A stretch of DNA of 64,000 nucleotides from positions 123,350 through 187,349 of the forward strand of contig NZ_RIAX01000006.1 in the NCBI RefSeq assembly GCF_003719725.1. Direction: 5' to 3'. The position numbers and the translations under genes are program-made. Position 1 is the stretch's first letter, and every line of letters begins with the position of its first letter. The notes under the pieces are model-generated. The model saw nothing but the letters and a program-made list of their open reading frames with translations. It was not told the DNA's origin and did no database searches. Shown here in pieces: positions 1 to 8,831 of the stretch. The DNA comes from Planococcus salinus. Its GTDB lineage: Bacteria; Bacillota; Bacilli; Bacillales_A; Planococcaceae.

Positions 1-940
1 CCCGGACGTTGAATTTGTTCTCGAAATTATGCAGCAATGCCACAGGCAAAGCGGAACCGCCGGAAATCGCCAGACGGACTGTATTGAAATCTGCCGGATC
101 CACATCCGGATATTGATACATGAAGTTGTACATAGTCGGCACTCCGGCAAAAACTGTTGCCTTCCGGGATTTAACGGCGTCAAACACCTCTTTCGGATTA
201 AAGCGCGGGACCAGCACAATTTCCGCTCCTTGCATAAGTGGTGCGTTGACTACCACTGTAAGCGCAAATACATGGAAGACCGGCAAAGTGGCAATCACAC
301 GGTCATCCGGCGTCATTTTCAAATATTCGCCAACATCCCGTGCATTGGAATACAGGTTCCCATGCGTCAGCATCGCACCTTTCGGCTTGCCGGTAGTTCC
401 TGAAGTATACAGGATGACCGCGTTATCGTCTGTAGCCACTTCGACTTCTGTCCCGATAGCCGGCGCTTTTTTGAGAAGTTCCGTAAAATCAGAAACCTTT
501 CCTTTCACTTCCGTCGGCAATTGCTGCAGTTTACCCGCAAGGTCCGGCTCTGTTTCGCACATAATATAATCCGCCACCGCCGGAAATGCCAAGTGCGCTT
601 TTTCCACCAACGGCAGGAGTTTATCCAGTGCAATAACCACCTTCGCATCGCTGTTCTTTACAATGTAAGCGATTTCATCAGGGCTGTAGATCGGGTTGAT
701 CGGAACAGCTGTAGCACCAAGACGCATCGTTGCGTATAACGAAATTAAAAAATGAGGTGTATTGCTCAAAAGAAATGCGACATGGTCCCCTTTTTCCACG
801 CCCAATTCCTGCAAAGCCCCTGCAAATTTCGCTACTGACTGATCAAATTCACCATAGGTCGTACCTTTTCCCATGAAATGATACGCCGTTCTATGAGGTT
901 CTTGCGATGCAATGCCTTGAACACTTGTGACTAAATTCAT
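1..940 (-). CDS. lcfB: Long-chain acyl-CoA ligase (AMP-forming), 3' end outside window
   Basis: Activates fatty acids to acyl-CoA through an acyl-adenylate in the cytoplasm. The first ~313 residues are present and the C-terminal part runs off the window. The adenylation P-loop is visible as TSGTTGKPKGAMLTHGNLYS, followed by the conserved PTMYNFMYQYP and ISGGSALP segments typical of the LcfB/YhfL type. The ATG at 940 follows a purine-rich GAGGGATGGGAAG site. A FadR-like palindrome lies just upstream, consistent with induction by long-chain acyl-CoA. The nearby lipoate ligase and haem genes match the B. subtilis yhfL-yhfJ-hem neighbourhood. The exact acyl-chain preference cannot be read from the sequence. 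Confidence 0.9.
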   Translation of the reverse strand, partial: MNLVTSVQGIASQEPHRTAYHFMGKGTTYGEFDQSVAKFAGALQELGVEKGDHVAFLLSNTPHFLISLYATMRLGATAVPINPIYSPDEIAYIVKNSDAKVVIALDKLLPLVEKAHLAFPAVADYIMCETEPDLAGKLQQLPTEVKGKVSDFTELLKKAPAIGTEVEVATDDNAVILYTSGTTGKPKGAMLTHGNLYSNARDVGEYLKMTPDDRVIATLPVFHVFALTVVVNAPLMQGAEIVLVPRFNPKEVFDAVKSRKATVFAGVPTMYNFMYQYPDVDPADFNTVRLAISGGSALPVALLHNFENKFNVR

Positions 941-961
941 CTTCCCATCCCTCTTTCGCGT

Positions 962-979
962 TGAATGAATACTCATTCA
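962..979 (-). promoter_or_regulatory. FadR-type operator upstream of the acyl-CoA ligase
   Basis: TGAATGAATACTCATTCA has perfect TGAATGA/TCATTCA half-sites separated by 4 bp and matches the B. subtilis FadR (YsiA) consensus as I remember it. It sits 21 bp upstream of the acyl-CoA ligase start. The inferred role is repression of fatty-acid activation, relieved by acyl-CoA. Confidence 0.8.
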
Positions 980-1014
980 TATTTTAACTCTTTTCATTAT
1001 AAAATAAATCTTCA

Positions 1015-1051
1015 GACAATACAACAGGCATCATGATTTTCATGATGCCTG
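1015..1051 (-). terminator. Terminator hairpin of bceB
   Basis: A perfect 12-bp stem (1025-1036 with 1040-1051) around a 3-nt loop overlaps the bceB stop codon. A T-rich but interrupted tail follows in the minus direction. Confidence 0.6.
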
Positions 1052-2977
1052 CAAATGGGCGATGTAGCGCCAGCGGATCAAAAAGAAATACAGGACCTGC
1101 GCCAATGTAAAACCACCGAGCACAAGCGCCATCTCCACCAAAATCGACAATTGGGCAAACTCATCCCACACTACCTGCAGAGAGATAAAAGCAAAGGCGC
1201 TGTGCAAAAGTGCCAGCGTCCATGGCAGGAAGAATTGAGGCACCAGTTGCCGGTTAACAATTCTTCCAAGTTCTTTGTCCGTCATGCCTAATCGAACCAA
1301 CAGCAAATACTGTTTCCGATCCCGTTCGAGTCCCGTATACAGTTTGAAGTAGATAAAGCTTCCGGCGGCCAGCAGGAATACCGCTGCCACCATGACACCA
1401 ATGAACAACAGCAGGGCAAAAGAAGATTTGAACCAGCGGTACTCTTCTCCCGGGTTTTCAAAAAAGAAGTTCAAACCACTGAAATCTTCAGATTCCAAAG
1501 CTTCTTCTACAATGCTTGCCAACCCTGCCCCGACAGCGGCTGTTTCCTCCCACTCCGGAATGTGAAATGCATAATAAGTGAAAGTGGACTGGCCCGCCGC
1601 ATAACCCATAAGCGGCTCGTCAACTGCCGCGAAATCAGCGTCATTAACCACAATGCTGTTGTAATTCAATGTGTGAATCGGAAACATCAGCTGCGGATAG
1701 ACCGCATTGATCGACAGCGGCACCTCACTTTCCATTAACACCGTTTCAACCTGGCTGTCTGCCAGTATATCCAGCGATTCCTTCGAATAAGGAATAAACA
1801 GCGCTTGGCCTTGAGCAGGGTTGACCGGCTCATAGCCGAGTGCCACGGCCAAACGGTTAAAGTCGGATGCCGAGACAATGTCCACGTCGTTTCCCGTAAA
1901 GCTGGATGTCTGCCGTTTCACAGTCAATGGAACCAGGTCATACGCTAAGCGTTCGTTTTCCAGTTCCTGTGTCAGGCCATCGATGTGCTGCTGTTCCTCA
2001 TCGTTGCCATTAAACGAAATATAAATCAGGCCAAGCGGATTGGATTCGCGGAAATCGCCTGTATAGGAAGTGAACGACGCCAGTGTTCCCACTGTCAAAA
2101 ATGCTACCGTCGAAACGATGGTAACGATAAAAAACATTTGGGCGCTGTCCTTCAGTTTGACTGACGATTCAGCCAAAGAAACAAGGCGGGTTTTATTCCA
2201 ATAAATACTTTTGTTCTTTTTGTACATATTCAAAAGAAAATGGATGGAATGCGTAAAAAACAGATACGTACCAAGCGTTGCAAGCGGCGGGACGATCAGC
2301 ACCATCATATAGACCGTGGCGTCGGTAACCACTGATGCCAGTACGTAGGACAACGCCAACAGCAAAAGGCCAGTGTAGGAAAGAACTGTCGAGGACTTTG
2401 TCACTTCTTCTGTTTTCCAGTACCCCTGCAGCAAATCGATCACCCGTTTTGTACGGATAAAAGACACACTGATGAGCGTGATGATGATGAACAGGCTGGC
2501 AAAAGCGGCAATCGTCAAAACGAACGGCTGCCACGAAACATACAGTGGCAAAGCCTCCAGCTGCATGATTTCACGGCCGATCATGAAGAAAAATTTCGTA
2601 AAAGCAAAACCGAAAGCGATCCCCGTAACGGTGGAAACCCCGCCGAGGATCACTGTTTCAAAAAAGATCAGCTTGTTCAATTGTTTTTTGGTCATCCCCA
2701 AATGGACCAGTACTCCAAACTCTTTCGAACGCGCCTGTAAAAACGCACTCATCGAATAAAACAAGAAAAATAAGGTGAAGATGTATAAGACAATTTCTGC
2801 GATGAACATGCCGCGGACGGCCAAAACCCGTAAACTGTCTTCTTCGAGCAGCGGATGGAAGATGAACATCGAATAGACGAAAAAGACCATGACCGAAAAA
2901 ACGCTGGCCAGAAAAAAGGCGGCGTAGCTGCGACGGTTGCGCAGCACATTATAATAAGCGAGTTGCCGTAAGGTCAT
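1040..2977 (-). CDS. bceB: BceB-type ABC transporter permease (FtsX family)
   Basis: Membrane subunit of a Bce-type transporter, which confers resistance to cell-wall-active peptides such as bacitracin and acts as the sensor for its kinase partner. The 645 residues fit the family. N-terminal membrane segments with FtsX-like repeats come first, then a large hydrophilic extracellular segment at about residues 300-515 that forms the ligand domain, then three C-terminal helices. Its start overlaps the end of the ATPase gene by 29 bp and follows GGGAGGAAGCGTC. It is the last gene of the bceR-bceS-bceA-bceB operon. Peptide specificity cannot be deduced. Confidence 0.9.
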   Translation of the reverse strand: MTLRQLAYYNVLRNRRSYAAFFLASVFSVMVFFVYSMFIFHPLLEEDSLRVLAVRGMFIAEIVLYIFTLFFLFYSMSAFLQARSKEFGVLVHLGMTKKQLNKLIFFETVILGGVSTVTGIAFGFAFTKFFFMIGREIMQLEALPLYVSWQPFVLTIAAFASLFIIITLISVSFIRTKRVIDLLQGYWKTEEVTKSSTVLSYTGLLLLALSYVLASVVTDATVYMMVLIVPPLATLGTYLFFTHSIHFLLNMYKKNKSIYWNKTRLVSLAESSVKLKDSAQMFFIVTIVSTVAFLTVGTLASFTSYTGDFRESNPLGLIYISFNGNDEEQQHIDGLTQELENERLAYDLVPLTVKRQTSSFTGNDVDIVSASDFNRLAVALGYEPVNPAQGQALFIPYSKESLDILADSQVETVLMESEVPLSINAVYPQLMFPIHTLNYNSIVVNDADFAAVDEPLMGYAAGQSTFTYYAFHIPEWEETAAVGAGLASIVEEALESEDFSGLNFFFENPGEEYRWFKSSFALLLFIGVMVAAVFLLAAGSFIYFKLYTGLERDRKQYLLLVRLGMTDKELGRIVNRQLVPQFFLPWTLALLHSAFAFISLQVVWDEFAQLSILVEMALVLGGFTLAQVLYFFLIRWRYIAHLQAS

Positions 2978-3725
2978 TGACGCTTCCTCCCAATAAGGAC
3001 AGAACGTTTAAAATGCGCTGATAGAAGGTCTGTCTGCGGTCATCGCCGTAGATTTCGTTGAAAAATTCCCCATCTTTGATGAACAGGACACGATCGCAAT
3101 AGCTTGCAGCAATTGGATCGTGGGTCACCATGATGGTCGTGGTATGTTGTTCCTTGCTGACTTTCGATAATAATTCCAATACGTCTTTTGAAGCTTTGGA
3201 ATCCAGATTGCCCGTCGGTTCATCAGCCAGGATCAACGCCGGCCGATGAATCAGCGCACGACCGATGGCTGTTCGCTGGGCTTCACCACCGGAAATTTCG
3301 TTTGGCCGCTTATGCAGGATGGACCTCAGATTCAAACGTTTCGCCATGTCCAGCACACGCTGTGCCATTTCATCTGTCGGAATGTAATCAAGCGTCAACG
3401 GCAACACCAGATTTTCCTCCACTGTCAGCATCTGAAGCAAATTGAAATCCTGAAATACGAACCCCAGCTGTCTTCTGCGGAACAGAGCCAACTCATTTTG
3501 ATCAAGAACCTGCGGATTGATGCCGTCTATTAAAATTTCCCCTGAAGTCAATACATCTATGGTGGAAATCAGATTCAGCAAAGTGGTTTTGCCACTGCCC
3601 GAAGGACCCATGACGGCCAGAAACTCCCCATTTTCCACGTTAAAACTTAATTGGTTGAGCGCACGGTGCGTCACTTTTCCTTCATATACTTTTGTCACTT
3701 CATCGACTTTCACTAGCGACATCAT
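2949..3725 (-). CDS. bceA: BceA-type ABC transporter ATP-binding protein
   Basis: ATPase subunit partnering BceB. Walker [10 protein letters not shown] is at residues 40-48, the signature ISGGEAQRTAIGRAL near 145 and Walker B LILADEPTGNLDS near 165, as in the MacB/LolD-like ATPases of peptide-resistance transporters. It overlaps the kinase gene by 26 bp upstream and the permease gene by 29 bp downstream, so the genes are probably translationally coupled. AGGAGG lies just before two tandem ATG codons (3725 and 3722); either could be the start. Confidence 0.92.
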   Translation of the reverse strand: MMSLVKVDEVTKVYEGKVTHRALNQLSFNVENGEFLAVMGPSGSGKTTLLNLISTIDVLTSGEILIDGINPQVLDQNELALFRRRQLGFVFQDFNLLQMLTVEENLVLPLTLDYIPTDEMAQRVLDMAKRLNLRSILHKRPNEISGGEAQRTAIGRALIHRPALILADEPTGNLDSKASKDVLELLSKVSKEQHTTTIMVTHDPIAASYCDRVLFIKDGEFFNEIYGDDRRQTFYQRILNVLSLLGGSVNDLTATRLL

Positions 3726-4728
3726 GTTCCCCTCCTGTTGCAGTGTCTTGGTTGTAGAACAAGACGGATACAGTCGTCCCTTCTCCTTGGACTGAATCGA
3801 TGGTCAGGCGATGACCGAGTTTTTTACATACCTCTTTTGCCAGGTATAAGCCCATGCCGGTTGATTCGCCGGTCTTCCTTCCATTTTCTCCTGTAAAGAA
3901 CGCTTTTGTTACACGTGGCAAGTCGGAAGACGGAATGCCGATTCCTTCATCCCGAATGGTCAGCAAAACATGATGATCTTTGCAGGATGCCTGGATATAT
4001 ATTTTCTTGTTCGCTTCGAATGTATATTTGACGGCATTCGTCAAAAACTGGCTCAGGATGAATTTCATCCATTTACGGTCGGTGGGCACCTGAATATCTT
4101 CCGCTATCGCCAGTTCCGGATAGACCCGCTTGGAGATGAACAGCCGCTTGTGTTCCGTCAGCAATTCTCCTGCAAGTTGACGCAAAGGAACCTGCTCTAT
4201 CTGCATGTCCTGTTCAAATGTATCCAGCCTTGCATTCATAAGCACCGTATCCAGTCCTGTTTTCAGCCGCTCCAATTCTTCCCGGACGCTGTCTTTATCC
4301 AATTCCCCTTGTTGCTGAAGCAGCAATTGCATGACCGATAATGGAGTTTTCATTTGGTGTACCCATTGATTCATAAACTGAAGATGCCGGTTTTGCGCAG
4401 CATACAGCGCCTGCACTTCCTGTTGGTAAAGTCGGTAAAGGCTCTGTGTATAAGCTTCCATTTGCAGCTGTTCCGGCGATTTTCCATCACGTTGCAAAGC
4501 ATGTTCCATCGCTTTTGGTGTTGAAGTTATTTTCTGATAAAAACGATACCTTTTGATAAAACGGGCAATTAGAAAAGTGATAACCAGCAGCGTACTGATA
4601 ACAAACGAATAAATCGCCGTATCGGCGTTGCGGAAACCGTCCAGCCAATACAGCGCCAGGATAAAGGCCACGAGCAGGGCCTGAAAGACAATGAACGCCG
4701 CGTGCTCTTTTAAAAACAACCGCAGCAT
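3700..4728 (-). CDS. bceS: BceS-type intramembrane-sensing histidine kinase
   Basis: 342 residues with two N-terminal membrane helices (about 11-29 and 40-57) joined by a very short loop. There is therefore no extracellular sensor, the hallmark of kinases that read the state of a BceAB transporter. The phosphoacceptor H124 sits in FMNQWVHQMKTPLSV. The C-terminal ATPase domain carries DEGIGIPSSDLPR and GESTGMGLYLA. The start lies one base after the bceR stop, behind GAGGAGG. It should phosphorylate the adjacent OmpR-type regulator. Confidence 0.92.
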   Translation of the reverse strand: MLRLFLKEHAAFIVFQALLVAFILALYWLDGFRNADTAIYSFVISTLLVITFLIARFIKRYRFYQKITSTPKAMEHALQRDGKSPEQLQMEAYTQSLYRLYQQEVQALYAAQNRHLQFMNQWVHQMKTPLSVMQLLLQQQGELDKDSVREELERLKTGLDTVLMNARLDTFEQDMQIEQVPLRQLAGELLTEHKRLFISKRVYPELAIAEDIQVPTDRKWMKFILSQFLTNAVKYTFEANKKIYIQASCKDHHVLLTIRDEGIGIPSSDLPRVTKAFFTGENGRKTGESTGMGLYLAKEVCKKLGHRLTIDSVQGEGTTVSVLFYNQDTATGGEHDVASESR

Positions 4729-5433
4729 TTACTGTTCCTCCTCGTGAATCAATAACCGGTACCCTGCCCCGCGCACCGTCTCAATCGTAGACAGTACCTG
4801 GTACTCCGCCAGCTTTTTTCTGACGCGTGTCATATTGACATTCAACGTATTTTCATCAACAAACGCCTGGTCATCCCACAGCTCTTCCAGTAACTGTTCC
4901 CGCGTCACTACTTTCGGATATTGTGAAATCAACAACTCCAATATCGTGCACTCCTTTTTCTGCAATGGAATTGCCACTGTCTTGACCGTCAATTCCATTC
5001 GCTCCAAAAACAATTCGATACGGCCGGCCTTGACCGATCGTTCTTCCTGTTTTGGTGCATATTCGCCGTAGGCTCTGCGTAAATGGCTTTTTATTTTTGC
5101 AAGGACGATTTCATAATGGAAAGGTTTCGTGATAAAATCATCGCCACCGTTCTCCAATGCAAAAACCTGATCCATTTCACCAGACCGTGCAGAGATGAAC
5201 AAAATCGGGCATGTTGTTTTCTGTCTGAGCTGCCGACACCAGAAGTAACCATCGTAGGAAGGTAAATTGATATCCAGCAAAATCAGATGGGGATCAAATG
5301 CTTCGACTTCTTCGAGAATTTGATCGAAATCCTTTGCTGTTTCTACTTCATAATGATATTTACGAAGCGTATCGGCCAGCATTTCAGCGATTTTCAAATC
5401 ATCTTCCACGATAAAAATCCGTTGTGCAGACAC
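4729..5433 (-). CDS. bceR: BceR-type response regulator (OmpR family)
   Basis: 234 residues. The receiver domain has acidic residues in VEDD and phosphoacceptor D54 in LILLDINLPSYDGYFW. A C-terminal winged helix follows, with ENTLNVNMTRVRKKL and ETVRGAGYR. The GTG start at 5433 follows AAAGGGGGG. As first gene of the operon it would activate bceAB in response to flux through the transporter. The upstream gap holds an inverted repeat that may be its binding site. Confidence 0.92.
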   Translation of the reverse strand: MSAQRIFIVEDDLKIAEMLADTLRKYHYEVETAKDFDQILEEVEAFDPHLILLDINLPSYDGYFWCRQLRQKTTCPILFISARSGEMDQVFALENGGDDFITKPFHYEIVLAKIKSHLRRAYGEYAPKQEERSVKAGRIELFLERMELTVKTVAIPLQKKECTILELLISQYPKVVTREQLLEELWDDQAFVDENTLNVNMTRVRKKLAEYQVLSTIETVRGAGYRLLIHEEEQ

Positions 5434-5484
5434 AAGAACCCCCCTTTCTATTTCTTTTCACATTAGAAGCCTGACTTCTCCAGT

Positions 5485-5508
5485 GTCTTCAACCACTGTT
5501 TTGAAGAC
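5485..5508. promoter_or_regulatory. Inverted repeat upstream of bceR, candidate operator
   Basis: GTCTTCAA and TTGAAGAC form a perfect 8-bp inverted repeat with an 8-bp spacer, centred about 65 bp upstream of the bceR start. Its place in the only sizeable untranslated gap of the module fits a dimeric regulator site. No consensus was matched, so the role is inference. Confidence 0.4.
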
Positions 5509-5540
5509 TGTCGATCACAGTATGTAACTTAGTCCCATTT

Positions 5541-5572
5541 TAACAAAAGAGCCTGCTCAATAGCAGACTCTT
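5541..5572 (-). terminator. Terminator of lplJ
   Basis: AAGAG-C-CTGCT pairs with AGCAG-A-CTCTT around a CAAT loop. It is followed in the minus direction by TTTTGTT. Confidence 0.75.
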
Positions 5573-5581
5573 CAAGAATTC

Positions 5582-6574
5582 TTAATAAATTAATTTCAGG
5601 AAATCTTCCTTTGTAATTCCGCCAAGATACGTCGGAATGTCAAAACCACTGATGGCTTCGTCCAACGAAGCACGTTCGTATTTGACACCTTTAATGGCGT
5701 TTTCAATTTCCGACACATCACCGACACCGAAGAAATCTCCGTAAATATTGGCATCTTTGATAAAGCCTTTTTCAACTTGAAGCCGGACATCAATGCCTCC
5801 CACCGGAAAACGGTGCGAATGTTTAACATTGAATTTCGGCGATTTTCCATAATTCCAATCCCAGTTGCCGTAGCGTTTTTTGGAAAGGGCATGAATGTTT
5901 TCCCAATCTTCATCGGTCAGTTCCCAGTATTGGACTTTTTCTTCTCCTTCAAAAACCGAATGCAGAATAGCTGAACGGAATTCTGTGATGGTCATCGGTT
6001 CTTTCAAATACTCCGAAATATTTGCGACACGGCTGCGAATCGATTTGATGCCTTTCGATTCGATTTTTTCTTTGCTGACTTTCAGCGCAGATACAACTGC
6101 TTCCACTTCTGTATCAAACATCAGCGTGCCGTGGCTATACATGCGTCCTCTCGTCGAAAACTGGGCATTGCCTGAAATTTTGCGTCCTTCCACCATCAAA
6201 TCATTGCGCCCGGACAGTTCCGCGTTGACGCCGAGGCTCTGTAAAGCTGCCACCACCGGCTCCGTGAACTTTCTGAAGTTGCGGAAGCTGTTGCCATCAT
6301 CCACGGTGATGAAACTGTAATTCAAGTTACCTAAATCGTGATAGACTGCGCCTCCACCAGACAAGCGGCGAACGACATGAATGCCGTTTGAATCGACGTA
6401 ATCAGTATTGATTTCTTCTGCTGTATTCTGGTTTTTCCCGACGATGATCGAAGGCTCGTTTATGTAAAACAATAGAAACGAGTCTTTTTCCACGTCCATC
6501 GTGTTCAGCAAATATTCTTCGATCGCCAGATTGATGCGCGGATCGGTAATTCCTTTATTGTCTACAAAATACAT
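5582..6574 (-). CDS. lplJ: Lipoate-protein ligase
   Basis: Attaches free lipoate, via lipoyl-AMP, to lipoyl domains of 2-oxoacid dehydrogenases and GcvH. 330 residues, close to B. subtilis LplJ (331). The lipoate-binding signature RRLSGGGAVYHD is at 69-80, and K132 in VEGRKISGNAQ is the expected catalytic lysine. A C-terminal accessory domain is present. It lies beside yhfH and the acyl-CoA ligase, the same company as B. subtilis yhfJ. It appears monocistronic with its own terminator. Confidence 0.93.
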   Translation of the reverse strand: MYFVDNKGITDPRINLAIEEYLLNTMDVEKDSFLLFYINEPSIIVGKNQNTAEEINTDYVDSNGIHVVRRLSGGGAVYHDLGNLNYSFITVDDGNSFRNFRKFTEPVVAALQSLGVNAELSGRNDLMVEGRKISGNAQFSTRGRMYSHGTLMFDTEVEAVVSALKVSKEKIESKGIKSIRSRVANISEYLKEPMTITEFRSAILHSVFEGEEKVQYWELTDEDWENIHALSKKRYGNWDWNYGKSPKFNVKHSHRFPVGGIDVRLQVEKGFIKDANIYGDFFGVGDVSEIENAIKGVKYERASLDEAISGFDIPTYLGGITKEDFLKLIY

Positions 6575-6643
6575 GATTCCACTCCTTTACCTTTTCTACT
6601 TTTCCAGTTTAACGGATTTTTCAAAAAAATTCATGATTAAGGG

Positions 6644-6672
6644 TTGACGGATTCCAACTGTTATAATACACT
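6644..6672 (+). promoter_or_regulatory. Sigma-A promoter candidate for yhfH
   Basis: TTGACG (6644-6649), a 17-bp spacer and TACACT (6667-6672). A perfect TATAAT overlaps at 6662 but leaves only 12 bp to the -35, so the first pairing is preferred. Confidence 0.45.
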
Positions 6673-6719
6673 GTTTTAAACACGAACAGTACTATAACAA
6701 AAAGGAGCTGGAATAATTA

Positions 6720-6842
6720 ATGGAAAACGTCGTCGAATTTTTCAAGAACCTGCCTTCTAAACAATGTACAAGCTGTGGAGAGAAAATCGAAGAACAACAT
6801 GAATGCTATGGAACACAATGTGATTCCTGTAACGAACTGTAG
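6720..6842 (+). CDS. yhfH: YhfH-family small zinc-ribbon-like protein (40 aa)
   Basis: A 40-codon frame starting at ATG 6720 and ending in TAG. It encodes two CxxC pairs, CTSCGE (C16/C19) and CDSC (C34/C37), plus C29, so a zinc knuckle is likely. The opening ENVVEFFKNLPSK and the EEQHECYG core match my memory of the B. subtilis YhfH family, which also lies by the lipoate ligase. AAGGAG is 12 bp upstream, rather distant. A promoter and a strong terminator flank it. Function is unknown. Confidence 0.8.
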   Translation: MENVVEFFKNLPSKQCTSCGEKIEEQHECYGTQCDSCNEL

Positions 6843-6863
6843 TAATACAGTGCAATAATAGTA

Positions 6864-6897
6864 AAAGAGCAAGCGCCGATCAGCGCTTGCTCTTTTT
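6864..6897. terminator. Bidirectional terminator between yhfH and the lipoprotein gene
   Basis: An 11-bp stem AGAGCAAGCGC/GCGCTTGCTCT with T-runs on both strands, placed between convergent genes. Confidence 0.85.
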
Positions 6898-6898
6898 A

Positions 6899-7369
6899 TT
6901 AATGGCCGGAATGTTCGTTCATCTTGTCCATTCCCTGTGAATCGTCTGTGTCATCCGGTACGATTGATCCAGGGTCCGGATCACCGACTGTGATTTCCTG
7001 CTTTGGCATGACATGGAGACGTCGAGCTGTTGTATGAGCCTGCATATAATACAAGCCTTCTTCTTCGAAAACCGTTTCCGCTTCGTAGACTCCGTCTTCC
7101 ACGTGCTCAGCTTCAATCATTTCGCTGTCGTCACGGTTACCGGACTCCCATACTTCGTAGACCACTTCATCCGCATCTTCGACCGCTTCGCCACCTTGTG
7201 TCACAGTCGCTGACAAAACGACGTTCTCTGCCACTTCTGTTTGTTCCGCTGTATTAATTTCCACAATAATTTCTTCTGGCATTTCACCGGCACCAGCAGT
7301 ATCGTTGCCGTTTGTACCGCAGGCTGCAAGCAGTAAAATCGGCAAAACCCATCCTAGTAATCTTTTCAT
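6899..7369 (-). CDS. YtkA-like lipoprotein
   Basis: 156-residue predicted lipoprotein. The signal peptide MKRLLGWVLPILLLAACG ends in an LLAAC lipobox with the acylated Cys at residue 17. The mature part is very acidic and resembles the YtkA/FixH-like beta domain, with a VVLSATVTQGGEAVEDADEV strand and the later EEGLYYMQAHTTARRLHVMP. The C-terminus ends MNEHSGH, a possible metal-binding tail. Such proteins are exported and often linked to copper or respiratory oxidases, but nothing here proves that role. Confidence 0.75.
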   Translation of the reverse strand: MKRLLGWVLPILLLAACGTNGNDTAGAGEMPEEIIVEINTAEQTEVAENVVLSATVTQGGEAVEDADEVVYEVWESGNRDDSEMIEAEHVEDGVYEAETVFEEEGLYYMQAHTTARRLHVMPKQEITVGDPDPGSIVPDDTDDSQGMDKMNEHSGH

Positions 7370-7399
7370 CTTTAACTAACCTCCGCATAATAATGCCAA

Positions 7400-8806
7400 C
7401 TAGCAGCGGGCAAGAATTCGGTTCGCAGCCGCCATTCCCTGCTCGACACAATCCGGCAAAGCAAACCCGTCATAAGAGCCTCCCGCCAATTGGATCATTG
7501 GAAACACTTGCTGCATTTCCTTTTTTGTTTCCGCTATCCGCTCCTTGTGGCCAACCAAGTACTGGGGCATCGCGTGTTTCCAGCGGGAAACCACGGTAAA
7601 TTCAGGGGTGGCTTCAACTCCCAATGATTTCTTCAAATCCGCCAGTACCATTTTTTCGATTTCTGTATCCGATAAATCCACAATCGCTTCATCCCCGACA
7701 CGGCCAATGAATGTCCTGAACAACTTTTTGCCCTCCGGAGTCAGCGATGGCCATTTCCGGTGCGCCATGGAGCAGGCAGTGATGACCAGATCACTATTGC
7801 GTGCGACTACAAACCCGTTCAACTCCGAAGTGTCCCTTACCTGCTCTCCGGAAAATGCCATCGAAATCGTAGCAATCGAAGTGGAAGGCATATCTTTCAC
7901 ATTCTCCAATAACCCGAAAGGTTCGAACAAAGGCTGCGCATGCTTATGCGGAATGGCAAATACCACTTCATCCGCCAGTACAGAAGAACCATTGTTCAAG
8001 TTTAAGAGGACCTGATCACCGCTTTTTTCCACAGCCATCACTTTGATATTTTTCAATACTTTACAGTCCGCCAACTCTTTTTCCAAGGCGTAAATCAATG
8101 TAGACAACCCGCCATCGAACGTCTGGAACAGGCTTTTCGATTCTGTATCAAACCCCATCTGCTCCACTGTCCGGTTTTTCCTTAATCCTCGAATAAGGCT
8201 GCGCTGTTTTTGTTCGGTGTTTCCCAGTTCTGGAAAAGTCGAATGCAAGCTCAATTTGTCAATGTCTCCGGCGTAGACACCGGAAAAAAGCGGCTCCATT
8301 ACATTTTCCACCATTTCATTGCCAAAGCGCCGACGTAAAAAACGGCCAAGCGGCTGATCTTCATCTTCCGCCAGTGATTGGGGCAGGATAAAATCTCCTG
8401 CCACACGTAATTTTCCACTCCATGAACATAACGAGGAAGTAAGAAAAGGAGAAAAAACCGTCGGTACACCCATAACAGATCCCGGCGGCAGTGGATGCAA
8501 ATGATTTTCCACTGCAATACTGGTTTTTCCGGTAGAGTTCCGGATCAACCGGTCCTCTATCCCTAAATCGCGGGCCAACCGATTGATGCTTTTTTTGCGG
8601 GAGAGAAACGAATCAGGTCCACGTTCTATTACAAAACCATCTTTACGCAGCGTCTGGACCTTGCCACCCAGCCGGTGAGTCGCTTCGATCAAAGTAACTT
8701 CCAGTTCTACCCCCTGCTCTTTCGACTGCTTTTGTAAGTAGTAGGCAGCAGTTAGCCCCGTTATTCCGCCACCGACTACTGCCACTTTCCGTACTCGTGC
8801 CGCCAC
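7400..8806 (-). CDS. hemY: Coproporphyrinogen III oxidase (HemY/CgoX)
   Basis: FAD enzyme that oxidises coproporphyrinogen III to coproporphyrin III in the coproporphyrin-dependent haem route of Firmicutes. 468 residues. The dinucleotide-binding motif VAVVGGGITGLTAAYYL is at about 8-24, with ERGPDSFLSRK and the C-terminal LAGGSYDGFALPDCVEQG. The GTG start at 8806 follows GAGGGGGAAAT. It lies 25 bp after hemH and is the last gene of hemE-hemH-hemY. Hydrogen peroxide and oxygen handling link it to HemH and HemQ. Confidence 0.95.
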   Translation of the reverse strand: MAARVRKVAVVGGGITGLTAAYYLQKQSKEQGVELEVTLIEATHRLGGKVQTLRKDGFVIERGPDSFLSRKKSINRLARDLGIEDRLIRNSTGKTSIAVENHLHPLPPGSVMGVPTVFSPFLTSSLCSWSGKLRVAGDFILPQSLAEDEDQPLGRFLRRRFGNEMVENVMEPLFSGVYAGDIDKLSLHSTFPELGNTEQKQRSLIRGLRKNRTVEQMGFDTESKSLFQTFDGGLSTLIYALEKELADCKVLKNIKVMAVEKSGDQVLLNLNNGSSVLADEVVFAIPHKHAQPLFEPFGLLENVKDMPSTSIATISMAFSGEQVRDTSELNGFVVARNSDLVITACSMAHRKWPSLTPEGKKLFRTFIGRVGDEAIVDLSDTEIEKMVLADLKKSLGVEATPEFTVVSRWKHAMPQYLVGHKERIAETKKEMQQVFPMIQLAGGSYDGFALPDCVEQGMAAANRILARC

Positions 8807-8831
8807 ATTTCCCCCTCGCTTTCCTCATCTT

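Noticed and set aside
6662..6667. TATAAT as the yhfH -10 box with TTGACG as -35
   Set aside because: The spacer would be only 12 bp; the TACACT at 17 bp is preferred.
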